DNA from: RI-92 sp040235555
GTDB lineage: Bacteria > Pseudomonadota > Gammaproteobacteria > UBA6429 > Thiohalophilaceae
Direction: 5' to 3'
Assembly: GCA_040235555.1 (NCBI GenBank)
Contig: JBECKZ010000233.1
Coordinates: 1 to 10,451, forward strand
Length of the DNA: 10,451 bases
The number at the start of each line of letters is the position of its first letter. Position 1 is the first letter of the stretch. The position numbers and the translations under genes were made by a program. Of this stretch, positions 1 through 6,942 are shown piece after piece. Below the pieces are notes generated by a model. The model did not search any database and was not told where the DNA came from. It worked only from the letters and a program-made list of their open reading frames with translations.

Positions 1-796
1 AAGCCAATAACTTATCCAGACCACCCTGGGCCGCGCGATCGGTCACCGAGCCATGGGCGGCACAACCTTCATGATTCGGATCCACTGAACTGAAGTGATA
101 CACCACGGCCTTCAGGTAACGTGTCGGCGCATCGGCCGAATTCGGACGTCCTTCACGAAAACGCAGGAATTCAGTTTCCGTCCATTTGGCCAGGCTGTCT
201 TCAATATCAAACATTGCGCCGGCGTAGGATTTACGCCGTACGGCACGGTACGGCAGACGCAGGACATAACTGATCACATGCGCCAGCCGACCGTCGGCGC
301 AGGGCGAGATATCCAGGGTATGGAATCCGCACTGCAGAATAAAGTCCTGGAAGTCCGTTTCCAGAACACCTAGGAAGCTGTTATTAAAAAAGTCATCGCA
401 AAAGACGCGATAGGTCTCGAACAAACACCAGGCGAACAGGCGTCGCATATCCAGTTGATCGACCCAGGCATCAGCCAGGATCTGTTCGGGTAATTCAAAC
501 CCCAATTGCTCACGCGCAATGGCCTGGGCCCTGGCTTCAAAATCTGCTTCATGCTGAAGCGCGGAGATGCGCTTCAGTGTTGGCACGATCGCGTCAAAGG
601 CACCCTTCACGCTTTGCTCGTAATCATACAAGTGCTGGTTGTCCGCCTGCCTGGCCAAGGGATGCACGCCGGTCATCGGGACAACAGGCACCGGTGTCTG
701 CATGATGCTGTCGTCAGCACGCACCGGTGCCGCGGGTCGTTGCGGTGGCTGCGACCAGCGGATGTTGCGTGTAGATTTTCGACGTGTGCTTAACAT
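1..796 (-). CDS. csoSCA: Carboxysome carbonic anhydrase CsoSCA (partial, C-terminus beyond left edge)
   Basis: Reading the minus strand from the ATG at 796 gives 265 uninterrupted codons that run off the left edge, so the C-terminal half or more is missing. CsoSCA (CsoS3, epsilon/beta-like class) converts bicarbonate to CO2 inside the alpha-carboxysome. The N-terminal ~50 residues are basic, proline-rich and probably disordered; in Halothiobacillus neapolitanus this region is known to bind Rubisco. A helical domain follows, then the catalytic core with the motif SPCADGR (165-170), YHFSSVDP (233-240) and HEGCAAHGS (242-250). By comparison with H. neapolitanus, C166, H234 and C245 should bind zinc, and D168/R170 form the catalytic dyad. 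The gene starts 30 nt after the csoS2 stop. Its AGGA ribosome-binding site (799-802) lies only 2 nt from the ATG, which may mean weak initiation, in keeping with CsoSCA being a low-copy component. Co-transcription with csoS2 is inferred. Confidence 0.96.
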   Translation of the reverse strand, partial: MLSTRRKSTRNIRWSQPPQRPAAPVRADDSIMQTPVPVVPMTGVHPLARQADNQHLYDYEQSVKGAFDAIVPTLKRISALQHEADFEARAQAIAREQLGFELPEQILADAWVDQLDMRRLFAWCLFETYRVFCDDFFNNSFLGVLETDFQDFILQCGFHTLDISPCADGRLAHVISYVLRLPYRAVRRKSYAGAMFDIEDSLAKWTETEFLRFREGRPNSADAPTRYLKAVVYHFSSVDPNHEGCAAHGSVTDRAAQGGLDKLLA

Positions 797-826
797 GATC
801 CTGGCTTATTCGTCCGTTAATTACGC

Positions 827-3106
827 TTAACCGCGTGCCCCACCGGAATAGGTAATCAGCGATCCCTTTTCGGTGTTACCGCTGCTGCCGGTGACCTTGC
901 TATTCGGGACCGGTAATTCTTCGTTACGTTTGTTGATCTGTTGCATGGCCATCGCATCCATCCCGCCACGACGGGTCGGGTTGCGGCGTGTTGCGGACAG
1001 GCCTTCTGTACCGGTCACACGCTCGTTGCGATCCCAGTCATCGCCGGTGATGCGCAAACCGGCATCCTGACCTTCACCACTGATGCGTGCCTTAACGCGA
1101 TCATCAACCAGTTTCGCACTATACGTTTGCACCGGTGCGCTGCCGCCATTTCCAAAACGCGCCTCTTCCGTCCCGGTGACCTTGCCACCCGCCATACCAA
1201 ACGGCCCGGTAATATGACCTTTTTCGTATTGGGTACCGGTGACGGCGCTGTGTTCGATCGTGGTTTGTGAGGCATGATTCGGTGCATTGACGCTGAACTG
1301 CCCCCACGGGGTCCCACCAATTGGTTGCGGGAAATCCGGACTGCTTGTATCAGCAGGTACACTCGGGCAGGCATTGGCAAACTGATCGGCACCAACATAC
1401 GGTGTGCCGGTTAACGGTTCGCAGGCCCCTTTGGCTGCACCTGTCAGCTTGCCACCAATACCCGGCTGGATACCGGTCATGGGCATGCCCGGTGTGGCAC
1501 GGTGTTGTTGGCTTCGCGCACTGGCCAGACTTGCTGAACCCGTATCGCAATAATCCTTGTAATTTTCCGCACCAGCATACGGCGTACCGGTCACAGCTTT
1601 ACAGGTACCCGGTTCATCACCGGTAACCTTGCTGTCGCGCCCGGTCATCGTGCCGGTCACGGTTTTGTTTTTCAGCGTTGAAGACACGCCAACCTTGCGA
1701 TCAGATTGTTTCGGTGTGCTGTTGCAGAACGTGCTGTACTGTTCCTGGCCGATATAGTCATCGCCAGTCACATTGCGGCAGCTGCCCGGTTCATCGCCGG
1801 TGACATGCTGGTTGCGCCCGACCATGGTCCCGGTGACGCTGCCACCGCGCAGGGTTGCGCTCTTGCCGACTTTGGCTGGCGCACGACCACCGTTACCACT
1901 TTGCATCACGGAGGTACCGGTCAACTCACGTGTCGAACCGTGCTCATCACCGGTTACTTTAGTTGATCGACCGACATTGTTACCGGTCACGGTTTTACCC
2001 TTACGGGTCTCCGCACTGCTAATTTTTGAAGGACCAGCTTCGCTTGCTGAGCCGCAAAATTCCTGCATCTGGCCGACACCAATATACTGGTTACCGGTCA
2101 CACGCTTGCAGGTACCCGGCTCATTACCGGTGACCCTGGTACTGCGGCCCAGTTCGTTACCGCTCACGGCATTACCCGTTGCGGTGGAGGTGATGCGCAC
2201 CTTGCGCGGTGATTTGCTGGCTTCAGACTGACAAAACTCACGAAAGATATCTGCGCCTAAATATTCAGTACCGGTGATTGCACGGCAGGTACTTGGTTCA
2301 TCACCCGTGACGCCAGCACTGCGACCAACCATGGTGCCGGTAACGGTTTGACCGTGCGTGGTTTCACTGGCGCCAACTTTCCACGGTGCATCCTGAGCGG
2401 CGCCTGGATTTTCCTTACCAGCCTGCATCCCGGGACGCATGCGACCGGTCGGTCTGCACTTGCTTTCGGTTTTGCATTTGCCTTTGGTACTGCGTTGTTC
2501 GCGAAGCGTTTGTGCCAGCTCGCGACTCGACATGTTCGGGTTACTGGCGCGGGCCGTTTGCGCTGCACTCGGCCCTTTACCAGAGATTGCTGCCTTACCA
2601 CGTGAAGACATGGCCTGACGACGTGCCAGCGAGGCCGCTCGCGTCGGGTTTTCAACCTTTCTACCAGAACGTGCCTGCACTACCGGTTTACTGGGTGCAG
2701 TCATCGCCGGTGCCGCTGACTTCTCACCATTACAACCACAACCGCAATCGCGCTGTTCAGGAGTAGAGCTTGCAGCTTGACTGGTTGCCGGTGAATCTGT
2801 CATTGCACTGGATGCAGCAGCAGGTTTGCCGCCCTTCTCGTCACCGCGGGTACGGTCCTTACTGACAAGGGATGCCTTACCGCCAGCAGACATGGCATGA
2901 CGACGTGCTAGCGACGCCTGTCTCGCAGTTGAAGAAGCACCACTCGTAGCTGGTGTACGTGTCGATGCTGTCGGGACAGAAGTTGCAACAGTCGCTGTTG
3001 TGCCACTGCCATGCATTCTCTGAATGCCCGCCTTACCGCTTTCATAAGAAAGTCGACGACGTTCCAATGCTATTTCGCGTGCTGTCTTTTTAGCAGTCTG
3101 TGCCAT
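827..3106 (-). CDS. csoS2: Carboxysome scaffold/assembly protein CsoS2
   Basis: This 759-residue intrinsically disordered scaffold links Rubisco to the alpha-carboxysome shell. The N-domain has at least three Rubisco-binding-type repeats with an ARR/ERR...GKA pattern (about 11-27, 64-79, 158-173) and a degenerate fourth (about 194-210). The middle domain (about 242-521) has five VTG-type M repeats starting near 242, 301, 360, 411 and 470. Each carries three VTG-like motifs, and all but the third also carry a paired Cys; a partial repeat follows at about 541-581. The C-domain ends in a highly conserved tail, VTGSSGN...LITYSGGARG (738-759), typical of the shell-anchoring end of CsoS2. A Cys-rich patch, CGCGC, lies at 121-125. 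The ATG at 3106 is preceded by a CGGAGA ribosome-binding site (3112-3117). H. neapolitanus csoS2 makes a short form by -1 frameshifting; no classic slippery heptamer was found here. Confidence 0.97.
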   Translation of the reverse strand: MAQTAKKTAREIALERRRLSYESGKAGIQRMHGSGTTATVATSVPTASTRTPATSGASSTARQASLARRHAMSAGGKASLVSKDRTRGDEKGGKPAAASSAMTDSPATSQAASSTPEQRDCGCGCNGEKSAAPAMTAPSKPVVQARSGRKVENPTRAASLARRQAMSSRGKAAISGKGPSAAQTARASNPNMSSRELAQTLREQRSTKGKCKTESKCRPTGRMRPGMQAGKENPGAAQDAPWKVGASETTHGQTVTGTMVGRSAGVTGDEPSTCRAITGTEYLGADIFREFCQSEASKSPRKVRITSTATGNAVSGNELGRSTRVTGNEPGTCKRVTGNQYIGVGQMQEFCGSASEAGPSKISSAETRKGKTVTGNNVGRSTKVTGDEHGSTRELTGTSVMQSGNGGRAPAKVGKSATLRGGSVTGTMVGRNQHVTGDEPGSCRNVTGDDYIGQEQYSTFCNSTPKQSDRKVGVSSTLKNKTVTGTMTGRDSKVTGDEPGTCKAVTGTPYAGAENYKDYCDTGSASLASARSQQHRATPGMPMTGIQPGIGGKLTGAAKGACEPLTGTPYVGADQFANACPSVPADTSSPDFPQPIGGTPWGQFSVNAPNHASQTTIEHSAVTGTQYEKGHITGPFGMAGGKVTGTEEARFGNGGSAPVQTYSAKLVDDRVKARISGEGQDAGLRITGDDWDRNERVTGTEGLSATRRNPTRRGGMDAMAMQQINKRNEELPVPNSKVTGSSGNTEKGSLITYSGGARG

Positions 3107-3148
3107 GTTTATCTCCGCTGCATCACTGACTTGATTGAAGCCATGTCC

Positions 3149-3173
3149 GGTTGCCTGTTTCAGCCAGGCAACC
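3149..3173 (-). promoter_or_regulatory. Perfect 9-bp stem-loop in the cbbS-csoS2 gap
   Basis: GGTTGCCTG (3149-3157) and its exact reverse complement CAGGCAACC (3165-3173) flank a 7-nt loop. The hairpin starts 14 nt after the cbbS stop codon and ends about 30 nt before the csoS2 ribosome-binding site. No T-tract follows on the minus strand, so a full intrinsic terminator is unlikely. It more likely attenuates read-through or protects the 3' end of a cbbLS mRNA, allowing Rubisco to be made in excess over CsoS2. This role is inferred; only the symmetry is seen. Confidence 0.7.
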
Positions 3174-3187
3174 CTTCACAGTTTTAT

Positions 3188-3526
3188 TTACCGGCCATGG
3201 AATACGACAAAACAGGCACCCTGGCTCTGGGTGTAGTTGTCATACCCGGTCAGCCGGATGTGGTGATCAGGATAGGCGCGGCGACACGCCTCCAGTTCTT
3301 CCACCACGCTACCCAGGTTGGTTTCACCGAAGAACGGTAACTTCCACATGGTCCAGTAGTGATCAAAGGCACGGCTTGGATGCTCATGCTCAATCGCCGG
3401 TGTCCAGCCTTGCGCAAGGATGTAATTGATCTGCGCATAGATCTCATCCTGTGAAAACTTGGGCAGGAAGCCGAAGGTTTCCAGCGTATTTAAGGTTTGG
3501 TAGTCACCTGAAGTTGTCTGTGGCAT
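3188..3526 (-). CDS. cbbS: Rubisco small subunit, form IA carboxysomal
   Basis: The 112-residue product is the small subunit of form I Rubisco (L8S8), which caps and stabilises the CbbL octamer. It shows typical family features: an N-terminal TFGFLPKFSQDEIYAQI segment (about 17-33), a GWTPAIEHEH stretch (40-49), YWTMWKLPFFG (57-67), and a C-terminal GYDNYTQSQGACFVVF segment. The length matches the short bacterial form without the plant beta-A/beta-B loop insertion. A strong AGGA-type ribosome-binding site (minus GAGAGGA, 3534-3540) lies 7 nt upstream of the ATG. The gene sits 54 nt after cbbL and 81 nt before csoS2 and is almost surely co-transcribed with both; the hairpin in the gap before csoS2 may favour more CbbS than CsoS2 mRNA. 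Confidence 0.97.
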   Translation of the reverse strand: MPQTTSGDYQTLNTLETFGFLPKFSQDEIYAQINYILAQGWTPAIEHEHPSRAFDHYWTMWKLPFFGETNLGSVVEELEACRRAYPDHHIRLTGYDNYTQSQGACFVVFHGR

Positions 3527-3561
3527 TTGTTTGTCCTCTCAAATAATCGTATGAATGAATT

Positions 3562-3589
3562 AACCGTTACTACGGTTGCCTTAGGCAAC
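3562..3589 (-). promoter_or_regulatory. Overlapping small hairpins at the cbbL stop codon
   Basis: GTTGCC (3575-3580) and GGCAAC (3584-3589) pair across the TAA stop codon of cbbL, which forms the 3-nt loop. A second dyad, AACCG (3562-3566) with CGGTT (3573-3577), shares bases with the first, so the two are mutually exclusive. The second would form in the cbbL-cbbS gap after the ribosome clears. Both are short and may be chance, but they lie where cbbL/cbbS translational coupling or mRNA processing would act. Confidence 0.35.
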
Positions 3590-4993
3590 GTCCAGCTTGT
3601 CAACGGTCTCAAATTCAAACTTGATCTCTTTCCAGGTCTCCATCGCGATGGCCAGTTCCGGACTGTGCTTGGCAGCTTGAGTCAGAATGTCTTTGGCCTC
3701 TTTCTCGATCTGGCGACCTTCGTTGCGCGCCTTCACGCTGGCTTCCAGTGCAACACGGTTAGCCGCGGCACCGGCCGCATTACCCCATGGGTGACCCTGG
3801 GTACCACCACCGAACTGCAGCACGGAATCGTCACCGAAGATGGTGACCAGTGCCGGCATGTGCCAGACGTGAATACCACCGGAGGCAACAGCGAAGACAC
3901 CTGGCAGTGAACCCCAATCCTGATCGAAGAACACACCGCGTGAACGATCTTCCGGTACAAATGATTCGCGCAACTGATCAACGAAACCTAAAGTTGAATT
4001 ACGATCGCCTTCAAGCTTACCCACGACGGTACCGGTGTGCAGATGGTCACCACCGGACAGACGCAGACACTTGGCCAGCACCCGGAAGTGAATACCGTGT
4101 TTCGGATGACGATCGATTACCGCGTGCATGGCACGGTGGATGTGCAACAGCATGCCGTTCTTGCGGCACCAGTTGGCGAGACCAGTATTCGCGGTAAAAC
4201 CACCAGTCAAAAAGTCGTGCATGATGATCGGGCAGCCGACTTCTTTGGCAAATTCGGCACGCTCATACATATCTTCCGGCGTGGCGGCGGTAACGTTCAG
4301 GTAGTGACCCTTGCGTTCACCGGTTTCCTGTTCGGCTTTCATGATGGCTTCAGCAACAAACTCAAAACGATCGCGCCAGCGCATGAACGGCTGTGAGTTC
4401 ACGTTTTCGTCGTCCTTGGTCAGGTCCAGACCGCCGCGCAGACATTCATATACTGCACGACCGTAGTTCTTGGCAGACAGACCCAGCTTTGGTTTGATGG
4501 TGGCACCCAGTAATGGACGACCGTACTTGTTCAGCCGATCGCGTTCCACCTGGATACCGGCTGGCGGCCCGCCACAGGTCTTGATGTAGGCCATCGGGAA
4601 ACGGATATCTTCCAGGCGCAGGTGCTTAAGTGCCTTGAAGCCGAATACGTTACCGACCAGTGAGGTCAGCACGTTAACAATAGAACCTTCTTCGAACAGG
4701 TCGATCGGATACGCGATGAACGCGTAAAAAGATTCTGCGTCACCCGGGACGTCTTCGATGCGATAAGCACGACCCTTGTAGTATTCGAGATCGGTCAGCA
4801 ATTCTGACCAGACGGTACTCCAGGTACCGGTTGATGATTCGGCAGCTACCGCAGCAGCCACTTCTTCACGCGGCACACCCGGCTGACCGGTACACTTGAA
4901 GCAAGCCAAGAGGTCGGTGTCCAACGGCACATAGTCCGGTGTCCAGTACTTTTCGCGGTACTCCTTCACACCCGCTTCATATTGTTTAGCCAT
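3581..4993 (-). CDS. cbbL: Rubisco large subunit, form IA carboxysomal
   Basis: The 470-residue product is the catalytic subunit of ribulose-1,5-bisphosphate carboxylase/oxygenase in the Calvin-Benson cycle, packaged in the carboxysome lumen. All active-site motifs are present with a constant 8-residue offset from spinach numbering: E52 and T57/W58 in the N-domain, K167 and K169 in TIKPKLG, the carbamylated K193 with D195/E196 in GGLDLTKDDE, H286, loop-6 K326 in GTVVGKLEGD, S371, and the GGG phosphate-binding run at 395-397. The length and linkage to csoS2/csoSCA place it in form IA (carboxysomal). A CAGGAG ribosome-binding site (5000-5005) lies 6 nt before the ATG. It is the first gene of the minus-strand operon and faces csoS1D across a divergent regulatory region, so a LysR-type regulator of the CbbR kind is plausible, although none is encoded in the window. 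Confidence 0.99.
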   Translation of the reverse strand: MAKQYEAGVKEYREKYWTPDYVPLDTDLLACFKCTGQPGVPREEVAAAVAAESSTGTWSTVWSELLTDLEYYKGRAYRIEDVPGDAESFYAFIAYPIDLFEEGSIVNVLTSLVGNVFGFKALKHLRLEDIRFPMAYIKTCGGPPAGIQVERDRLNKYGRPLLGATIKPKLGLSAKNYGRAVYECLRGGLDLTKDDENVNSQPFMRWRDRFEFVAEAIMKAEQETGERKGHYLNVTAATPEDMYERAEFAKEVGCPIIMHDFLTGGFTANTGLANWCRKNGMLLHIHRAMHAVIDRHPKHGIHFRVLAKCLRLSGGDHLHTGTVVGKLEGDRNSTLGFVDQLRESFVPEDRSRGVFFDQDWGSLPGVFAVASGGIHVWHMPALVTIFGDDSVLQFGGGTQGHPWGNAAGAAANRVALEASVKARNEGRQIEKEAKDILTQAAKHSPELAIAMETWKEIKFEFETVDKLDVA

Positions 4994-5354
4994 GATCTAC
5001 TCCTGATTCTATTTGGAAAAAACGGTTGAGCGTCTTTGCGCGTGGGGAGAAGACTACGTCGAGAGCGGAATGCCATACCAATCGAAGTTTTATTGAGATT
5101 TCATCGATAAACCTCTATGCCTTTCTTTCTGAATGCGCGTCATAGACTATCAACACTGCTGACGGACATAAAAACGCTTATAAAGCAATCGATATTGCTG
5201 TATTCAGGTGATTAAGCGTTTTCATATGGGGAAAACCACGTTATTGGCGAACTTCAATAGATTGCCATCTATGAAAACCCATGGCTTTTCAAATTATCAG
5301 CTAACAGTGCCTCACCTGTAGAATCGGCCCATCAAATTCTGGGTAAATGCTTTG
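4994..5354. promoter_or_regulatory. Divergent regulatory region between cbbL and csoS1D
   Basis: This 361-nt gap separates the minus-strand cso operon from the plus-strand csoS1D-Nudix pair and contains no plausible gene. It is visibly more A+T-rich than the flanking coding DNA and should hold both promoters. I found no convincing paired -35/-10 boxes on either strand, as would be expected for activator-dependent cbb promoters. It holds the nested inverted repeats listed separately, and the cbbL ribosome-binding site at 5000-5005. CbbR (LysR family) usually controls cbb operons; binding here is inferred. Confidence 0.65.
5171..5222. promoter_or_regulatory. Nested inverted repeats, candidate operator
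   Basis: The outer arms are AAAACGCTTA (5171-5180) and TAAGCGTTTT (5213-5222), a perfect 10-bp inverted repeat 32 bp apart. Inside it lies AGCAAT (5184-5189) and ATTGCT (5194-5199), a perfect 6-bp inverted repeat around CGAT. The centre is about 200 bp upstream of cbbL and about 160 bp upstream of csoS1D. Two dyads on this scale fit a dimeric or tetrameric regulator such as CbbR or another LysR protein, but the protein that binds is not shown by the sequence. Confidence 0.5.
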
Positions 5355-5996
5355 ATGAACATGTCGAGTTACACACAAGGCAAGATGAAGTTGCGGACTT
5401 ATGTCTATATCGACTCGCTGCAGCCGCAACTCGCCGCATACATGGCCACCGTCTCGCAGCGCTTACCACCTGTGCCCGGTGACGCCTGTCTGTGGGTGGA
5501 GGTGTCACCCGGCATGGCGATTCATCGTGTCACCGATATTGCGCTCAAGGCTACCCAGGTTCACCTGACCCAGAAGATCGTGGAACGTGAATACGGTTCG
5601 ATGGTGATTCACCATCGCGATCAAAGCGATGTGATCGCGGCCGGCCAGACCCTGCTGAGCAGAATGAACGCCCAGGTGGAAGATCGTGCAAAACCAAACG
5701 TGGCCTGGACAGAGACGATCCGGGGCATGAGTCCGGAACATTGCGTTTTGATCAATCGGCAAAACCGCATGGGATCGATGATCCTGCCCGAACAGAGCAT
5801 GTTTATCCTGGAAACAGAACCGGCCGGGTATATCGTGTATGCAGCGAACCAGGCAGAAAAAGCAGCCAACATCACCTTGATCGACGTACGTGCAGTAGGC
5901 GCCTACGGCCGTTTACTTGTGTCGGGACGTGAGGCGGACGTAGACGAAGCCGCTGCCGCGGCGATCGCGGCGGTGGAGAATCCATCCCGGACCTGA
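5355..5996 (+). CDS. csoS1D: Carboxysome shell protein CsoS1D (tandem BMC-domain trimer)
   Basis: The 213-residue product has two bacterial microcompartment domains in tandem (about 11-100 and 110-205). Diagnostic CsoS1D-like stretches are LRTYVYIDSLQPQ, VEVSPGMAIHRVTDIALKAT, EPAGYIVYAANQAEKAANI and AVGAYGRLLVSG. BMC-T proteins of this type form pseudohexameric trimers that stack face to face and carry a large gated pore thought to pass RuBP and 3-phosphoglycerate. The Glu-Arg pair in IVERE (E77-R78) matches the pore-gating residues known from Prochlorococcus CsoS1D. I place the start at ATG 5355; TTG 5352, ATG 5361 and ATG 5385 (with AAGG at 5377-5380) are alternatives, the last beginning right at the conserved MKLRTYV. 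The gene is divergent from cbbL and 2 nt ahead of a Nudix gene, apparently as a two-gene operon. Confidence 0.92.
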   Translation: MNMSSYTQGKMKLRTYVYIDSLQPQLAAYMATVSQRLPPVPGDACLWVEVSPGMAIHRVTDIALKATQVHLTQKIVEREYGSMVIHHRDQSDVIAAGQTLLSRMNAQVEDRAKPNVAWTETIRGMSPEHCVLINRQNRMGSMILPEQSMFILETEPAGYIVYAANQAEKAANITLIDVRAVGAYGRLLVSGREADVDEAAAAAIAAVENPSRT

Positions 5997-5998
5997 CC

Positions 5999-6577
5999 AT
6001 GCACCGCAACGATCTGCTCAATCTGTTACAAAGCTACCGTACCCGCTTTATGGATGAAGTCGCTTACGTCAGACGCGCGATTGATCTGGTCAAGCAGGAT
6101 GCACAGGTGTTTGATCGTGCGATGCCCATGCATGTCACCGCATCCACCTGGGTGGTCAGCCCCGATCGTGAACACGTTTTGCTGATGCACCATCGTAAAT
6201 ACGGCCACTGGTTTCAGCCGGGTGGTCACGCCGATGGGGATCCGGATGTATTGCGTGTCGCCTTGCGTGAGTGTGCGGAAGAAACCGGAGTTGATCCGGC
6301 GCACATCAAACTGTTCGATCCGGCGATTTTTGATGTCGATATCCACTCTGTCCCCACCGTGGGTGCCGTACCCGGCCATGATCATATCGATATTCGATTC
6401 GTGGTGGAGATAGATGATCGGCTGGAGATCCCAGGCAATAACGAATCACATGAAGTGAAGTGGTTTTCAGTTTACGAGGTCATGCACTACAACAAGTTTC
6501 GTTCTACCTACCGCATGCTGGAGAAGACCCGTGCCCTGCGAAATCCGGTGAACGTGCTGCGTCAGCGAAGCGCCTGA
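5999..6577 (+). CDS. Nudix hydrolase, carboxysome-linked
   Basis: The 192-residue product has a Nudix fold, which hydrolyses nucleoside diphosphates linked to another moiety. The Nudix box runs from G76 to V98: GGHADGDPD (75-83) and RECAEETGV (90-98). The metal-binding REXXEE core (R90, E91, E94, E95) and G97 are intact. The first Glu of the usual pattern G-x5-E-x7-RE is replaced by P82, with D81 and D83 on either side. An N-terminal helical segment (about 1-40) precedes the domain. The gene begins 2 nt after the csoS1D stop with no clear ribosome-binding site of its own, so translation is probably coupled. The substrate cannot be read from sequence; roles in removing damaged nucleotides or sugar-phosphate by-products near Rubisco are inference. 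Its last 49 bp recur at 8814-8862. Confidence 0.93.
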   Translation: MHRNDLLNLLQSYRTRFMDEVAYVRRAIDLVKQDAQVFDRAMPMHVTASTWVVSPDREHVLLMHHRKYGHWFQPGGHADGDPDVLRVALRECAEETGVDPAHIKLFDPAIFDVDIHSVPTVGAVPGHDHIDIRFVVEIDDRLEIPGNNESHEVKWFSVYEVMHYNKFRSTYRMLEKTRALRNPVNVLRQRSA

Positions 6578-6578
6578 C
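6530..6578 (+). repeat. 49-bp direct repeat, copy 1 (Nudix gene 3' end)
   Basis: This segment covers the last 15 codons and the stop of the Nudix gene plus 1 nt. It matches 8814-8862 at 45 of 49 positions by hand alignment, with differences at 6541, 6549, 6550 and 6560. Similarity ends abruptly on both sides. The pair brackets the A+T-rich accessory stretch. Confidence 0.93.
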
Positions 6579-6594
6579 GACAACCCATCGAAAC

Positions 6595-6611
6595 GCCTTC
6601 ACGCTGAAGGC
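6595..6611 (+). terminator. Stem-loop after the Nudix gene, possible terminator
   Basis: GCCTTCA (6595-6601) and TGAAGGC (6605-6611) form a perfect 7-bp stem with a 3-nt CGC loop, 17 nt after the Nudix stop codon. The bases after it are A/T-rich but lack a true T-run, so termination may be partial or factor-dependent. Confidence 0.5.
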
Positions 6612-6942
6612 TATAGTAAATCAATTTGTCCTGTGACTGTCGCTAATCGGCCACAAGCGGCCTGCCAGGGAATCGATAATACCTATATGCAGCAACAGTA
6701 AAGCAGACATTCAAGACTTAGAGTGAGCAACATATATAAGCCTGACTTGCTCTGTACGTTTAGGAATATTTTCAGATGTCACCGAATAAGTCACAGCAAA
6801 TAAATCATATAGATTCAAGATGTTATCCGCATATGTTATCTATTGCATGAAAACCTTATACCTTATACCCGATGTTCAAATAAAGAGAAATATTGTACGC
6901 ACAGAGTTTCTAACACCTTTATTTTCACAACCTGTTGATAAA
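6612..6942. other. Intergenic stretch with no gene seen
   Basis: No supported gene was found here. The first ~60 nt contain a small GGCC...GGCC dyad near 6651-6664; the rest is strongly A+T-rich and marks the change from carboxysome DNA to the accessory stretch. A plus-strand open frame at 6820-7056 runs into the oppositely oriented membrane-protein gene and has no ribosome-binding site or recognisable motif, so I do not call it. Confidence 0.6.

Noticed and set aside
1119..1626. Several open frames on both strands inside csoS2, including 1321-1626 plus and 1015-1398 minus
   Set aside because: They are by-products of the repetitive, G+C-rich csoS2 sequence; they lack ribosome-binding sites and family motifs, and csoS2 itself is unmistakable.
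1560..2350. Regularly spaced ACCGGT-containing repeats, CRISPR-like at first glance
   Set aside because: They are codons for VTG motifs of the CsoS2 M repeats, in frame and within one long gene, with no identical repeat/spacer pattern.
6640..6666. GGCC...GGCC dyad as a possible repeat-family member
   Set aside because: It is short, self-complementary by base content, and I could not find a second convincing copy in the window.
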